Source: Angiostrongylus vasorum (lineage: Eukaryota > Nematoda > Chromadorea > Rhabditida > Metastrongylidae). From it: 64,000 bases of DNA. The DNA is taken from positions 2,188,572 to 2,252,571 of the forward strand of contig JADANN010000468.1 of the NCBI GenBank assembly GCA_018806985.1, read 5' to 3'. Within the stretch, counting starts at the first letter, position 1. Every line of letters begins with the position of its first letter. Under the pieces are notes generated by a model that had not been told where the DNA came from, did not search any database, and saw nothing but the letters and a program-made list of their open reading frames with translations. Positions 1 through 12,210 of the stretch are shown piece after piece. A program made the position numbers and the translations under genes.

Positions 1-250
1 AACCTCATTAGGATTTGAACTCGCGATTACCCTTATCGGTCGCACATGCTATTTACCACACCAACCAAGGCCTTTGCTTTGCTTTTGTCTCAGCAAGTTT
101 TTTTGTTACTCTGTTGGTGCCATCAGCAATTACTAGTCAACGGAAACTTTGGAGCCACAAACTGGCATTAAACCTAGTTGAGCTGAAGCTGCACTTTAAA
201 TTACAATGTCTTAACTTTTATTTGTTGCTTATTCATTCCCTTGACGGGTG
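1..250 (-). repeat. SINE-B copy, tRNA-derived, diverged
   Basis: Read on the - strand, the first ~60 bases look like a tRNA head: an A-box-like TGGTAAATAGC and a B-box-like GAGTTCAAATCC. The body to about 250 matches other SINE-B copies in the window, for example the 'gccatcagcaat..cgtcaacgg' and 'gttaagctgaagct' blocks. It is cut by the window edge. No coding potential beyond short chance frames. Confidence 0.6.
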
Positions 251-1448
251 CTTATGGAACCAATACAGCAAAAGAAAATTTGGCTTAGACAGAGGCGAAA
301 CAAGGGACTCGGTGCGAGTGGTGAATGGTATGTGATCCCCGGGTAAAAGGTAAATACAGGCTCGGAGCCCATCAGAGGGTCCCGAATTTTGCTCGTATCT
401 CAGCATAGCTATACTAGTGTTTCACTCTGCAAACAGTTTCCCATTCTTTATAAAAGTTATGGTGTAGCTGAAGCAGAATTTGACATTTGATGCAGCAGAT
501 ATTAGCTTATGACCATCTTGTTTAGGTTCGTCACCTCCCTATCAAAAGACCCAGGAACTGTTCGAAAGGGAACATTTTCGCTCTTCGTGGAGGTGATTAT
601 TCAGACTCTTTATGCTACATATTTGAAGAAAACATAGTGAGAGCTAAAATTCTACGTATCAAATGAATTCATCCGTAATTACTTGAAAAAATGTTTTTTA
701 AAAGTACATACAAGTCGTTTGTTCAGGACAGAAATCTTCCAGGTCTGCAGCGCGTCATGCTCAGGGAGAGAGTGTTTGAGTGCAGTGCGAAAAACGACCG
801 TGGCTACCGTACCGCTTGCACTGCTCCTATTATTACAATTGTCTTAAAGGGTATCTGGTACACCACGGCACGATATGGGCCGTTGATTGGAGCGACAACG
901 ATGCTAAATATCTACCCATGTTCACAAATTCATTCGCACTTGCTGCGGTTCCCTACGTTTCACATAGGAGCTTACACCGACATATCGACTGATACTGCTC
1001 AGTGCGGTTTTTATTAAAATCACGGTGAAGTATCAAACATTTCTATTTCAGTGATTCACTAGTCGAAAAAAAATTGCTTCTAGTTTAGAGTTGTTTTGCT
1101 GTGCTTTTCTATCCTATATTTCACTACTTGATTAACCAAACATGCTCCCCTATTTTTACAAAACTGTCGTGGAACAAAGTCAAGAGGGAACGTAGAAAAA
1201 AGACTAGTTTCGCCGAAGGTGACGCTTCTGCGTTGTAGCACCATAGCACTATGAACAGGGGTTTTCCCTAAATGATGATTTCGGTTCGCCTATTTCTCTT
1301 CATGGTTTGGTAGGTCGCCGCTTCAGATTAAAGGATGTCAATGACAAACTGCAACCACCTTTGAGTTGTGATGTAGCGAAAATGTCAAATATGGAAAATA
1401 CTCAGTCGACAGCTTACAAATTTGCATGACGGACTTTCAAGACTCAAG
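251..1448. other. No gene recognised
   Basis: AT-rich sequence. A 108-codon open frame at 691-1017 has no recognisable domain, no flanking splice signals that extend it, and unremarkable composition. I see no RNA gene. Confidence 0.4.
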
Positions 1449-1697
1449 ACTACCAATACCAGGATCCACCACTGTCATGGTATCAAACTAGTCGCATGGT
1501 GGCAAATCTCGCTCTGATCCATAAGGGCGGGGACTGCCTGTGGTAGTGACGACCTGGGCAGACTTTGGCCAGACTGAGCTCGGGATTCCAGGGAACCACA
1601 ATGGCTAAACCAGCAAATCTCCGAAAAAGTGGAGCTTGTGCTGCGGTCCGCACAATCAATGAGGATCGTATCAACATCCATCCAAGTACCTAAGTAA
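1449..1697 (+). repeat. Rep-2 family copy, 5' truncated
   Basis: Matches the 3' two thirds of a ~400-bp family seen eight times here: 'accaggatccaccac', 'tggtatcaaactagtcgcatggtgg' and 'gggaaccacaatggctaaacc' type blocks in the same order. Open frames through it are chance readings shared by all copies in several frames. Confidence 0.75.
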
Positions 1698-3624
1698 TAA
1701 CTCCTTCGCACCGTTTTCGAAGCATTCTTCTGTACATTTGTGCATAAATCAGCAGTACGAATGCCCTTTGTGCTCCATACTTGCGGAAATAATCTTATAC
1801 AGTTTCAGAGTTAAAGAGAGGTCAGTGCCACAGTTTTTTGTTAACATTCGGCTCGTTAAGAATGGTTAGACCAGAGGCACTGAGGTCTTGGTTTGTTTTT
1901 TAGTTCTAGTGGGTACACACCATTGGAAGTGCACACTCATCACTGTGCTGCTCGACGCAGCTCTGTTCTTTACATCCGTACGAAAACCAAAATGATAGAA
2001 AGAGTGCTCGTAGTGGTTTGTTAAGAAGCATGCTAAATTAGAACTATTATGTTTTCATCTGTATCGAGATAGACCAAAAATCTTAAGCGCCGCTGCTTTT
2101 TCGCCACCATTCACCACTGTTAGTTTATGCTTTGATCTCGAATGTTTGTCGTTGTGTCGTCTTCTATCTCTGATGGTTTTCACTTACATTTTTTGAAAGT
2201 TGCCCATGATAATCACTGCCTTATAGATTTTTTCGTGAATTTGTTTTCTTCTCATCATATCTTTTGTGTTAATGAAATTCCTATTAACGCACACTTCTTC
2301 CACTTACACTGATATACCCATTAGTTTCAGTACCACAGTGAAGTGCGACATATGCACCATAATGCTGCTCTATCCCCATCCTTGTTCCAAAAGTTGACCT
2401 CAAGGTGCAAGTGGCTTAACCTGGCTCAATTCCCAAGATTTCCATGTGTCATCATAGCTGGTTGGCTTTTTTTGGTTGTACTTTCACTTATAACCAGCTC
2501 ATTAGAACTAATAAAGATTTCAACATCTCCATTCAGAAACCCAGTAGAAAATAAACTTACACCAAGGCAAATTTGCTGCAAATCCTAAAGTTTAAATGGT
2601 GGGTGAAGTAGCGCTGTTGTTAGTGATGCAGTCCATCAGCTTGCAACGTGCTGTTTCAGCCATTCAGCCTCCTTCCCAGCGCTCTCTTCCATTCCACGTG
2701 AGAACGCCATAGCAAGGCTATCTGCAAGGATGAAAGGAGAATCCGCTTGACCAACATTCTACGAAATTCACAGTTAACACAAAATCCTCAAGCAGCAGCT
2801 TAACCAACGCATGAAATGTTCGAAGCTCGTTGTTGACGGTGAATTCGAGGAAAACGAATCGAATGCAAGAAATGTTGCGAACTGCACAGAAGATGATGAT
2901 GGGTCATGCAAAATAACAAAAAAAAATAACAAATGAATATAAATAAAGTTAAAGTATATCCTTCCATTCTAGTACATCTTTCTGAGTTTACACCACATGG
3001 GATTTATCGATTTGAATGATGGAGTTACCCTACTGGGAACTTCGAAGAGGTACAGCACCATAACAATTTTACTAACATGAAGTAGTGTCACAATGAATAC
3101 TTATTTCCAGGATCAAGCCAGGAGCTGCACGAAAACAAGTGAGAGCCGCGCGTTTCAACTTTAAGCATGCATCTCTCAGCTGACATTAGATACTATCAGT
3201 TGAATTAAAGGTTATTAGATGTATATATCTGCGCTAAATTGCCCCAAATTCCATAATACCAATTGTTGTAACTCGGAACGAACTGGTTGAGAGGGAATGG
3301 GGAAATTTACGAAAAAAAAAGTGTGAGATACCGAAAGTATGAAAGGCTGCGAATCTTTATTTCCTCTCCTCCATTCAATTCAGACTTGGATGAACTTTCA
3401 GCTGATTGTTTTACTTGAAATCAACACTTAGTTTGGAGAACGGAACCACAGTATAAATTTGTATATTAGAAGAGTGACATACAGTTAAAGGTTTAAAGTA
3501 TATTGGCGGGGGTTTTTACATGAATAACATCTCAAGAATTACTATATTTCTCCAGATCTCTTTTGCTGAAATGTACGAACTGTGCTCAGTGAGAAATCGC
3601 ACTTATAGTCTCTCGCTAGGGGCT
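1698..3624. other. No gene recognised
   Basis: Low-GC sequence with homopolymer runs. The longest frame (81 codons at 2343-2588) shows no domain. Nothing else supported. Confidence 0.4.
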
Positions 3625-3860
3625 CGTGTGGCGCAGTGGTCAGAGGCGCTTTGCAACACACACGTGAAATCGATGCATGCGTCCATGGCCCGCCAAGCCT
3701 TCCATCATCGGAGTTGGCAAATTGGTACCAGACTCCTCTGGAAGGATAGCAGCACTGGCTCGATACATCGGTAGGCCACCGCGAGTCATTGGAAGTCGAA
3801 TGCATGGCGCATCCTTCAGGAATTGATCAACGCGGAGAACTTTATCCTTCCCACGGGTCA
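3625..3860 (+). repeat. SINE-A copy, tRNA-derived
   Basis: The head begins with GTGTGGCGCAGTGGTCAGAG (A-box), followed by a degenerate B-box region. The body then has the family blocks 'ttggcaaattggtacc', 'gctcgatacatcggtaggcc' and 'tcaggaattgatcaacgc'. It ends at the start of the RTE remnant. Confidence 0.8.
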
Positions 3861-3865
3861 TCTCA

Positions 3866-6690
3866 TTGAGCAGTCTTATACATGTTAGCTGCGAGCCAGA
3901 GCGTGATGCGTCCCCAGGTGGCTGGCAGTGGGTTGAGAGCGAACCAAAAAGCTTGGCCATTAAACAACTAACAACCCGAATCCGTTTACGATTGAGATGT
4001 GGATCAACACCAGCTTTGACTATCTTCGTCGTCTACGCACCGACAACAAACTATAACAAAGTAGTCGAAGCGTTCTATATGGACTTGGATAAGTTCTACA
4101 TGAAAGAGCATACGTTCTTCAAGGTCATCACTGTAGATTGTAACGCTAAGACTGGACCCAGAAGAACGTCTGAAAAACGTCACATTGGTACCCACGGGAT
4201 TGAAATGGAACAAACAGAGTGAGCAGTTGTCTGAGGTTAACACGACGACTAAAACTATTCATGGTAAACCGCTATTCCAGAAGCAGTGCTCTCAACGCTG
4301 AACGTGGGAGTCTCCCTATGGAAAGTGCCATAACGAAATAGACCACATCGAAATAAATCGAAAGTTTTGCCCAACCGATGTCGCCTTAGTCCTAAAATTC
4401 TACAAGGGACCGGACGATCGCCTCCTTCTCTTTCGTGCAAGACTTCATTTTTTGCGAAAACGAGAAAAAAGCCGCTAGACGCAAAAAAACGAGTATCAAA
4501 ACCTCCACGAACTGGGACTTATTCAGTTCATTACTCAGCTGTTTGGAAGATGCCATTCTTCATAACAACGACGACCACTACGATCGGCTCATTCAACATC
4601 TTTACGTTAGCGTTGTTAAAGCTGAGAGTTCGAAAGTCACTAAGAGACGTCTATCTACAGAAACAGTCTCTGATACCCCAGCGTGGAATCGAACGAGTTA
4701 CGGTTAAACGCAACTTACGTCCGAACTTGCAAAAAAGTACAGTTATGCGATAAAAGAAGATCATAAAGTGAGAAGAGCAGCAGTCATCGTCGAAGCTGCA
4801 GAGGCTGGCGAAAGCATTTGCAAAGTCCCACCGAAGCTTCGCTAATTACAAAACCAAGATGAGTGCATTCCGTCGCCCGGACGAAACAGTAACAGCTTGC
4901 AGGAATTCAAAGGAGATTCACGATTACTACTCGGATCTTTTCAATAGCCGCATCTTTCTGAATTCAGATTAAATAAAGGAGGATGCATATGTCGTCCCAC
5001 CGGTTCTCCCTTCTGAAATATGAAATGCTATTTGGTCGGTGAATAACCGAACAATAGGTCTGGAGTGCATAAAATCTGAACACCTGGGCAACTTTCCGTC
5101 AGTCCTCACAAATGCATTGGCTCGATTCTTCAAACGTTACCTGTCTGAACGCAAGGTCCCTACTCAGTGGAAGACCAGCAAGACCGTGTTATTGTTCAAG
5201 AAGGGTGACCTACACGTTATAGTCAACTATCGACCAATCTGGTTGCTGTCTGTTGTCTACAAACTTTCCACTCAAATCATCCTAGACAGAGTTGGCAGAA
5301 CACTGGACGAAGTAGTGCCATGTGAGCAACCAGGGTTTGGAAAAGGATTCAGTACGATGGACGACATCCACACGTTAGCGCGTCAATGAAATATCGCGAA
5401 AGCACAAGAGACCGCGCTGTCTCGCTGTCATCGATTTAAAGAAAGTTTTAACCCATTTGAGACAAAAGCAGTCGTGGAAGCCATAAACAGCCAAGGCGTC
5501 CCTACTCAGTATATAAAGGCGCTTAATCAGCTACACAAAAGTTTCGTAACCAAGATATCATTACTCTACATTGATACTAACATTGACGTCAAAAGAGGGG
5601 TTAGGCAAGGCGATACCATATCGCCAAATATATTTATCTCCACTCTCGAGAATGTCATGCGTACATTGTAATAAGGCAACGTGGTAATGAAAATCAGTGG
5701 TAGGCGATTACACCATCTTCGCTTTGCTGATGAAATCGTTCTTGCAACACAAAACTTTAGCCAGACGGAACTAATGCCAGCTGATTTCGACAAAGCTTGC
5801 GGAAAGACTTGTCTTTTACTTGATCTCACAAAAACAATGTTAATGATGAACGGATTGGTTACGTATGTCCCACTCAAGTCCACCGGAATGAGTATCTTCG
5901 AATGCCCCAGTTACGTCTATCTAGGTCGGGAAATCAACATGATGAACGACTTAGCCCCAGAGTTGAGCAGAAGTGAACGAGCGGCTTGAGGAGCTTTCAA
6001 GAGCACCGAGGATGTAACGAAGAGAACAAAGAACACCTGACTCCGCGCTCACCTTTTCGACTCAACGGTACTTCCTGCGCTAATGCATGCGTCAGAAACC
6101 TGATCGTTGCGTATGCAGGATGAAAGACTACTCAGCGTTGCTGAACGCGCAGTTAGAAGGACGGTGCTAGAACTATCCAGTGTCACACAATTGATGGAAG
6201 GGATCCAAAGCTCCGACCTGCGTCTACGAACAAAAATAAAATTGCCGCTCTATACGCCGAACAGTCGAAGAAAAGATGGGCTGGACACGTATTGCGTACG
6301 AACGACAACAGATGAACGAGCGCTTTTAGTGACTGGATTCTTCGGGATGTCAAAGCACTGCAGGAAGACCACCAACCTGATGATCAGTGTTCTCCACTAA
6401 AACCCTAGAAGAGAGATATGATGCTCACCAAGTCCCTAGAGTTAGCAGGACCCATGACTATGAGTTTGGGCAACTCTTGCACACACTGGAAGAAATGGAA
6501 GATTTACTGGCGCCTGCTCGAGTCACTCTACAGTCAATTGGACGAGAGGAGGTAGAGGTGATATTTGAAAATCTCACCAAGCCCATACAATGTTGGTTTC
6601 GCAAGCGTCATACAAAGGAGGGAAAAAAATGGTTGCAAATTATTTTCAAAGATTCCACTTTAGTATTTCTGAAAGAAGTTTTTTAAAGTT
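3866..6690 (+). mobile_element. RTE-type non-LTR retrotransposon, decayed
   Basis: Fragments in element order on +: an endonuclease (APE-like) part at 3950-4240 with FVVYAPTTNYNK; a linker; reverse transcriptase at 5039-5990 with KTSKTVLLFKKGD, NYRPIWLLSVVYK, RGVRQGDTISPNIF and LHHLRFADEIVLA; and a C-terminal region to ~6690. The frame shifts several times and stops interrupt it, for example near 5389 and 5671. The catalytic box reads FADE where family members usually have FADD. Non-LTR elements of this type copy by target-primed reverse transcription; this one cannot. Family placement is from motif memory, not a search. Confidence 0.9.
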
Positions 6691-6779
6691 AACTCCTAGA
6701 AAATCTCGATCCTAAACGACAATTTCTCCACAAGTCGAAGAAGAAATACGGAAGTTCCACACGCATTCCTTCACTGATA

Positions 6780-7023
6780 AGCTAATACGAGGTTGATAAA
6801 AAGAGTTTATTCGGCTGACGTTTCGACGTCTTCGTCTTCTTCAGAACTGATGATCCGAGTCGATGGTCCACGGAAGATCAGTCTCGACATGACGACGAGG
6901 ACACCACATCGAGAAGGCGAACAACTGTGGACCATCGAGTGGGATCATCGGTTCCGAGGAAGACGAAGACGTCGGAGCGTTAGCCGAATAAACTCTTTTT
7001 ATCAACCTCGTGCTAGCTTATGA
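6780..7023. mobile_element. MITE-1, full palindromic copy
   Basis: The ends are inverted: 'acgaggttgataaaaagag..ttattcggct' on the left is matched by its reverse complement on the right, ending near 7020. The imperfect arms are about 90 bp each and meet around 6900. There is no open frame for a transposase. The same end sequence recurs near 15522, 30650, 36815, 46802 and 58662. Confidence 0.85.
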
Positions 7024-8639
7024 ATGAAAGGATACTTTATGCATGTTTCGCCGGTTGGTTTTCTTTCTTCGTTTCACTTTTTTTAGCCCTGCTGAAGGTA
7101 GGAACGAATTAAATTTGCTTGGCGTGACGTGAAACATTTTCGAATGCATGTCGTAAGTCGTACACACATGTCGTTAAATCCTTTAAATCCACTGAATTCA
7201 TTTGAAGGACACCTAATCGCTTCAAAAAACGACCACAACTACCGTATCCTGTTTTTGTTAGTCCTATTTATTCGGCTTCGACTGAGTTGCATGATTTTAA
7301 AGGATAAGCACCCGTTTATTTAAAAATGTTTGTCAACAGATATTTTCGTGCGCCGGATTGAAATACATTTGCGAAGTTAACGACGAACGATATGTGCTTT
7401 CCGGTCACGGTGGATAATTTTCTTCCATAGATTCCAACTTCTTGAAACCAATCCAACCTTTTATTCCTAATATAGTACATCAGTTTTAAAACTAATGAGG
7501 AAACGAGTACGGACCGATCAAGGGGTACTGTATCTCGGTTTATGTGCAATTTCGCGGCTTCCTGCATGCTTCACGAGAATTGCACGCAACATCCACTTGA
7601 AATCCGGTGGTAAAAGTTTAAAGTTGCTAGAAGGAGCGATGGTTCAACGCAGGCGCTTTGCATCTTGGTCATGATAATGATTAATGGTTTTTACAGATTT
7701 GTGCTTGTCATTGAACGAAATGTGCTTCTTCACAACTAAGGTGGTCATGACGATGGTATTCGTAGAAAACATATTCCATGATTCCAACTGCACCTTATCA
7801 ATGCAGCAGTATCCTTGTCGAAAACCGCTCGAAAATGTGGTTGGGTGCTTCTCAACGCATTGGCAACAATGCGTAATGAGATGTTGTGACAACACACTGC
7901 TGATAACACCGGTCCTTGGCGTACCCAATCACTAGTTCTTCCCTGCAAGTTGCGCGCAACCAAATGTGGTTTCTCCTCCTGCGCGGTGCAGATTAAGAAG
8001 TTCCTCTTAAAAAGCTGTGTTTGTAAATGTTATCGGAGTAGAGAATGGCTTTTCCAAGGACCAGATCTGACACAGCATCCATGTTAGGTAAGCTATCGAC
8101 TAAATACAAAATGCACTCATTGAAATCAATGCTAGCGGGCCACTCAGCTCACCTCCAAGTATTCACTGTATACGATCTTAGGCAGGTCAAGCTCATGTGA
8201 CCTAAAGACCTGCAACTAAAATGTTTCTGCAAATAAATGGATAGGGATAATCATTAAAATGACCGGCAATGAAAAATTTTCAAGAGAAACAGTAGTACAA
8301 AGAAACCATTGTTAAACACATTCTGTATCAATTTCGTGACTGAATAAATATTATTTGAACCTTGGCACTTTGGCTGGCTGCTACGCCTAAATCCGTGTAG
8401 TTGCCGTACCTGTTTGTTGTGTTTGACGCCTTATTTCGCCGCACTTGCTACGTGTTGCTGTCAACTCATGCCGGCGCAGTTGCCTAACATTAGAGTCGGT
8501 AAATGGGTCGACTATGCATTTCTTCTAGCATTTTCGTCGTAAATCTCGCTATTATTCTGTAGAATATCATTCTGTTGACTTCTATGATTATTTTTTTTCC
8601 TGGTGGTTGACCCAAGTAGCAACCGTTTTTGCAATGTTT
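7024..8639. other. No gene recognised
   Basis: Several overlapping frames of 60-95 codons occur on both strands between 7316 and 7963, suggesting a decayed element, but I recognise no domain. The rest is AT-rich with nothing supportable. Confidence 0.35.
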
Positions 8640-8850
8640 AACTTTTATTTGCTGCTTACTACTTCTTTTTCTTCAAGGTATTATGTGAAGTACAACCAGA
8701 ACGGTGCTGAGATATTAGCGAAACTGGAAACCCCAGGTAAGATTCGAACCCGCCGCATCCAAAAACCTCGAACCGAACCCGTGTACTTTTCGCTCCATCG
8801 TTCGGTTCCTCTGTATAGAGCAGCGTTTTTGCATAATGGACCATGATAAT
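8640..8850 (-). repeat. SINE-B copy
   Basis: Shares the tail blocks 'ttttatttgctgcttact' and 'tatgtgaagtacaacc' with other copies. On the - strand it carries a good B-box (GGTTCGAATCT) at about 8738-8750. Confidence 0.7.
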
Positions 8851-9330
8851 ATATACTAAAGTAGTCGCTTACATAACATTCATATCCGTAGAACGGTAGA
8901 GTAAACTTTCTTCTGTGGTCTCGCCATGTTCACAATCGCTAAAAACAATCTAGTTACTGGGGAATTATTCTTAATTGTCATGAAACGAAATGGTCCCCAG
9001 CCAACAAGAAATTGCTCGAGGTGCGATTGAGTTAAGAAGAAGGTAACAAAGTCCCACAGGCCTGCACTTTCTCGAATTCAACCATGATCTACTCCTCGAT
9101 TCGAAAATAATATGTATACATTACAATAACAATATAAGTACCAAATGTACATTCCGTTGTTATCCTCGTCGTAGATATGCAAAAAAGGTCCTGAATAACT
9201 TCCTTTTCTACAAGGTTTTTCAGGCCAGTGCCTTTGGCTATTGGGAAACGACACTCTTTCGATAGTGCCGTGGTTAGAATCTGGTCAGTGTTCCATCCAT
9301 TCCAACAATTCATTGCTATTTGAAGAAACG

Positions 9331-11927
9331 ATGCCGGTAGCCATCATAACTGGTAAGTTTCACTCTGAGGTCGTCCAAGAGATTGTGTTCTCCGTATGGA
9401 TAACGGTCAATGTTTTCTGTATTGTTCGACCTTTATTGTTGTAAATTTCCCCCTTTATTTTGTTTGCGTTAACTTTTACTCTAACGACTTAATTTGTTAT
9501 CTGATATACTCGAATACTTGGATACTTGGACGGCCCGTCCTCACTAGTTTTGCGGGCCCCCAGCATAATCTTCATTCTTCGTAGTTTTGCTGGTTCAACC
9601 ACCGTGGTTCCTTGGAATTCCGAGGACAGCCTGGCCAAAGTCTGCCCCAGGTCGTCACAACGACAGACAGTCGCAACCCTTGTGGGAGATTTGCCACTAT
9701 GCGTCTAGTTTGATACCAGGACGATGGTGGATCTCGGTATTGGTTGTTTAGGTATCTAATGTTCTCATACATAATAGAAGAAATAGAACTAGTGCAATAG
9801 TTAAAGCAGTGAACTAGAGAATGTATCGTTCTTTACATATTTCGTTCAATCGATCTCTAGTATGACTTATAGTATGGTGTATGAACCACTCTTAGGAGTA
9901 CCAGAATACATCAGCCTATAGAATTTTTGTGCTTATTTTGAAACCTTTCATGCTCACGCTTCAAAAAATCCTTCAACTGAACATATGAACATCATATATA
10001 GTGTGAAACACTTCAGTCAGATGGCATATCAGATTTAGAAGCTTTCATCCCATGAACAATGTTCGTGTCCAATATTTCATTTTCTTCAACTGTTCAAGTT
10101 GTTTTGTGATTAATTCGATGTTAAGGAGCAAGCTCAGGAATCGGTCGTGCCGCTGCACTTTTGTTTGCCAAGAATAGATATCAGCTGTCGTTGAACGGTA
10201 GAAATGAGAGTGCACTTAAGGAAGTGGTCAAAGAATGCGTTCAGCAAGGAATTACCGAAGATGATGTGAGTTTTCATGTTCGCCTCATTCCGATCAATAT
10301 CTGATTTTGTTCGAATTTTCTTTGGTGAAGTGGTATAACTATGCTGTTCAGGTTGTGATCAGTTGTGCTGATCTCGCGGCTGATAATGCTCCTAAGTCTA
10401 TAGTCGATAACACACTGAATAAATTCAGTAGAATCGATTCGTTGGTAAATCTTTAAGTTCTATTTCATTCCTTTTTTTCTCACACATGACCTCGAGAAGC
10501 TCTTCCTTCGCCTACTTTCTCTGTGCTGTAAAATTCAGGTGAATTCTGCAGGCATACTAAGATCTGGCCAGGTGCTCGACTCAGACATATCCGTATACGA
10601 TGAGTTGTTCAATGTCAATGTTAGATGGTTTGTGTTAATTATACTGAGCTTGCCTTCTAAATAAAATTACCTGCATAAACTGGTCTTCCTTTTACTCAGA
10701 TGGAGGCTTGTAGCGCATGGTTAGAGGCACGCTGCAATACACACGGGATCGATCCTGTGCCTCAGACTCGCTAAGGCATTCCATCCCTTCGGCGTCCAGG
10801 GTCAGCAGATTGGAACTAGACTGGTTTGGGACGATAACAGCACTGACTCGATACATCGGTAGGACACTGCGAGTCATTGTAAAGGCCAGATATGCATTCG
10901 GTCACCTCCAACGATGCTTAATGAAGTCGGATGCATGGCGCGTCCCTCAGGGATTGAACAACTCCGAGAGCTTCATTCTTTTTTTTAACATTGGTCAAAA
11001 ATGGTGTCGAAAAAAATAACTCTTCGGGCTGGTGGTCCGATCTTTTCGCTTTTGAGGTCACATAGTTTATTTTGTAAACTAACCATTTACTTTTGGTTTA
11101 TTTCATCTCGTTAGGCTATGAAGTCATAATGGAGAATATGATCAAAGAATATAACAGTATCTTTGGAATAGACGTTATTCAGTCTTGTCCGTCTCACACG
11201 TGAAGCACTTCCTCATATTATGAAATCGAAAGGTACAGTGGTCAATGTGAGCAGTATAAATGGTCCTTGTCCCTTTGCTGGTGTCGCTTACTATTGTATG
11301 TCCAAGTCGGCAGTGGATCAGTTCACGAAATGTCTTGCTCTTGAGATGGCTCCTCATGGTGTGCGGGTGAACGCCGTCAAGTAAGGTTTTTAGAACAAGT
11401 AGAGTTCTGTTTCCTTCTTCTATCTTTCTTTTCTTTAAATCATTCTTCCAATATTTTGGACACCTATATCATCGTGCTAGTAATACTCCACGGGCAGGAA
11501 AAAAATCGGATATCTGTAGTACGAAAATTGAACTATTTTCAAGGACCGAGTTATTCTTGTCTACCATATTCCTTCTTACTGAAGATATCCAGTACTTGGC
11601 ATGCCTCATAAAAATACAAGAGTTACTATTGTTACAGTCCGGGAGTCACCATTACGAATCTACATAAACGAGCTGGTCAAGACGAAAAGGCGTATGCAGC
11701 CGTAGGTCCACTTGCTCGTTTTTGTTTCCGAAGTCATCGCAAAATCTGGTTCTGTCTATCACTTATAGTTCTTGGAGAAGAGCAAGACCACGCATGCACT
11801 CGGCAGGCCATGTGAAGCGAAGGAAGTTGCGGAAGCAATCCTTTTCCTGGCTTGTGAAAGAAGTTCGTTTACAACCGGACAACTGCTTAGGGTTGATGGT
11901 GGACGAGGCATCATGCATCCACGCTGA
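9331..11927 (+). CDS. Short-chain dehydrogenase/reductase (SDR-1)
   Basis: Classical SDR, predicted to be an NAD(P)-dependent oxidoreductase; the substrate is unknown. Proposed exons are 9331-9352, 10126-10265, 10352-10444, 10539-10627, 11183-11380, 11638-11701 and 11778-11927, all in phase, giving 251 residues, normal for the family. The start MPVAIITG runs across intron 1 into ASSGIG, making the TGxxxGIG nucleotide-binding motif. The NNAG-type motif reads NSAG. The catalytic Ser lies in VNVSSINGP and Tyr/Lys in YYCMSK. The end GRGIMHPR is shared with SDR-2, 284 bp downstream, so this is a tandem duplicate. Intron 1 holds a Rep-2 copy and intron 4 a SINE-A copy. An AG at 9324-9325, six bases before ATG, could accept a spliced leader. 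The last exon junction (11777) has a weak acceptor. Confidence 0.9.
9536..9755 (-). repeat. Rep-2 copy in SDR-1 intron 1
   Basis: Reverse-complement match to the Rep-2 body, including the 'tggtatcaaactag', 'ccaaagtctgcccc' and 'gtggttccttggaattcc' blocks. It lies wholly within the intron. Confidence 0.8.
10702..10985 (+). repeat. SINE-A copy in SDR-1 intron 4
   Basis: tRNA-like head with a B-box-like GGGATCGATCC, then the family body ('gcatggcgcgtccctcaggg') and an A/T-rich tail. Same strand as the gene. Confidence 0.85.
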
Positions 11928-12195
11928 AGACTTGGTTTATTGTATAGAGAGACATGCATGTTCTGTGATGCACGGCCTGTCATTGAACTTACAAAGTGTT
12001 TTGTTTGAATAACTGTATATTAGTATTGCCATTGTACTTCATTAGAACTTTATAGAGTCCCGTTACCTACAGATTGTCGTTGGAAATGAATTTTCATAAA
12101 TTTTTAGTACTACTTGACGTTATTCCGTTGCTCTGCAACGTCAGTTGCTGCAGGATGTGTTGTTAGAATTCGTTTGCGTCATATTTAAACCGTTT

Positions 12196-12197
12196 AG
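12196..12197 (+). promoter_or_regulatory. Probable trans-splice acceptor of SDR-2
   Basis: An AG preceded by CCGTTT lies 13 bases before the ATG at 12211. No upstream coding exon joins it. Inferred spliced-leader site. Confidence 0.5.
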
Positions 12198-12210
12198 GTG
12201 TGTGGCATAC

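Noticed and set aside
3625..3700. tRNA gene at the SINE-A heads (several positions)
   Set aside because: A- and B-boxes are present, but there is no complete cloverleaf and the body repeats as a SINE.
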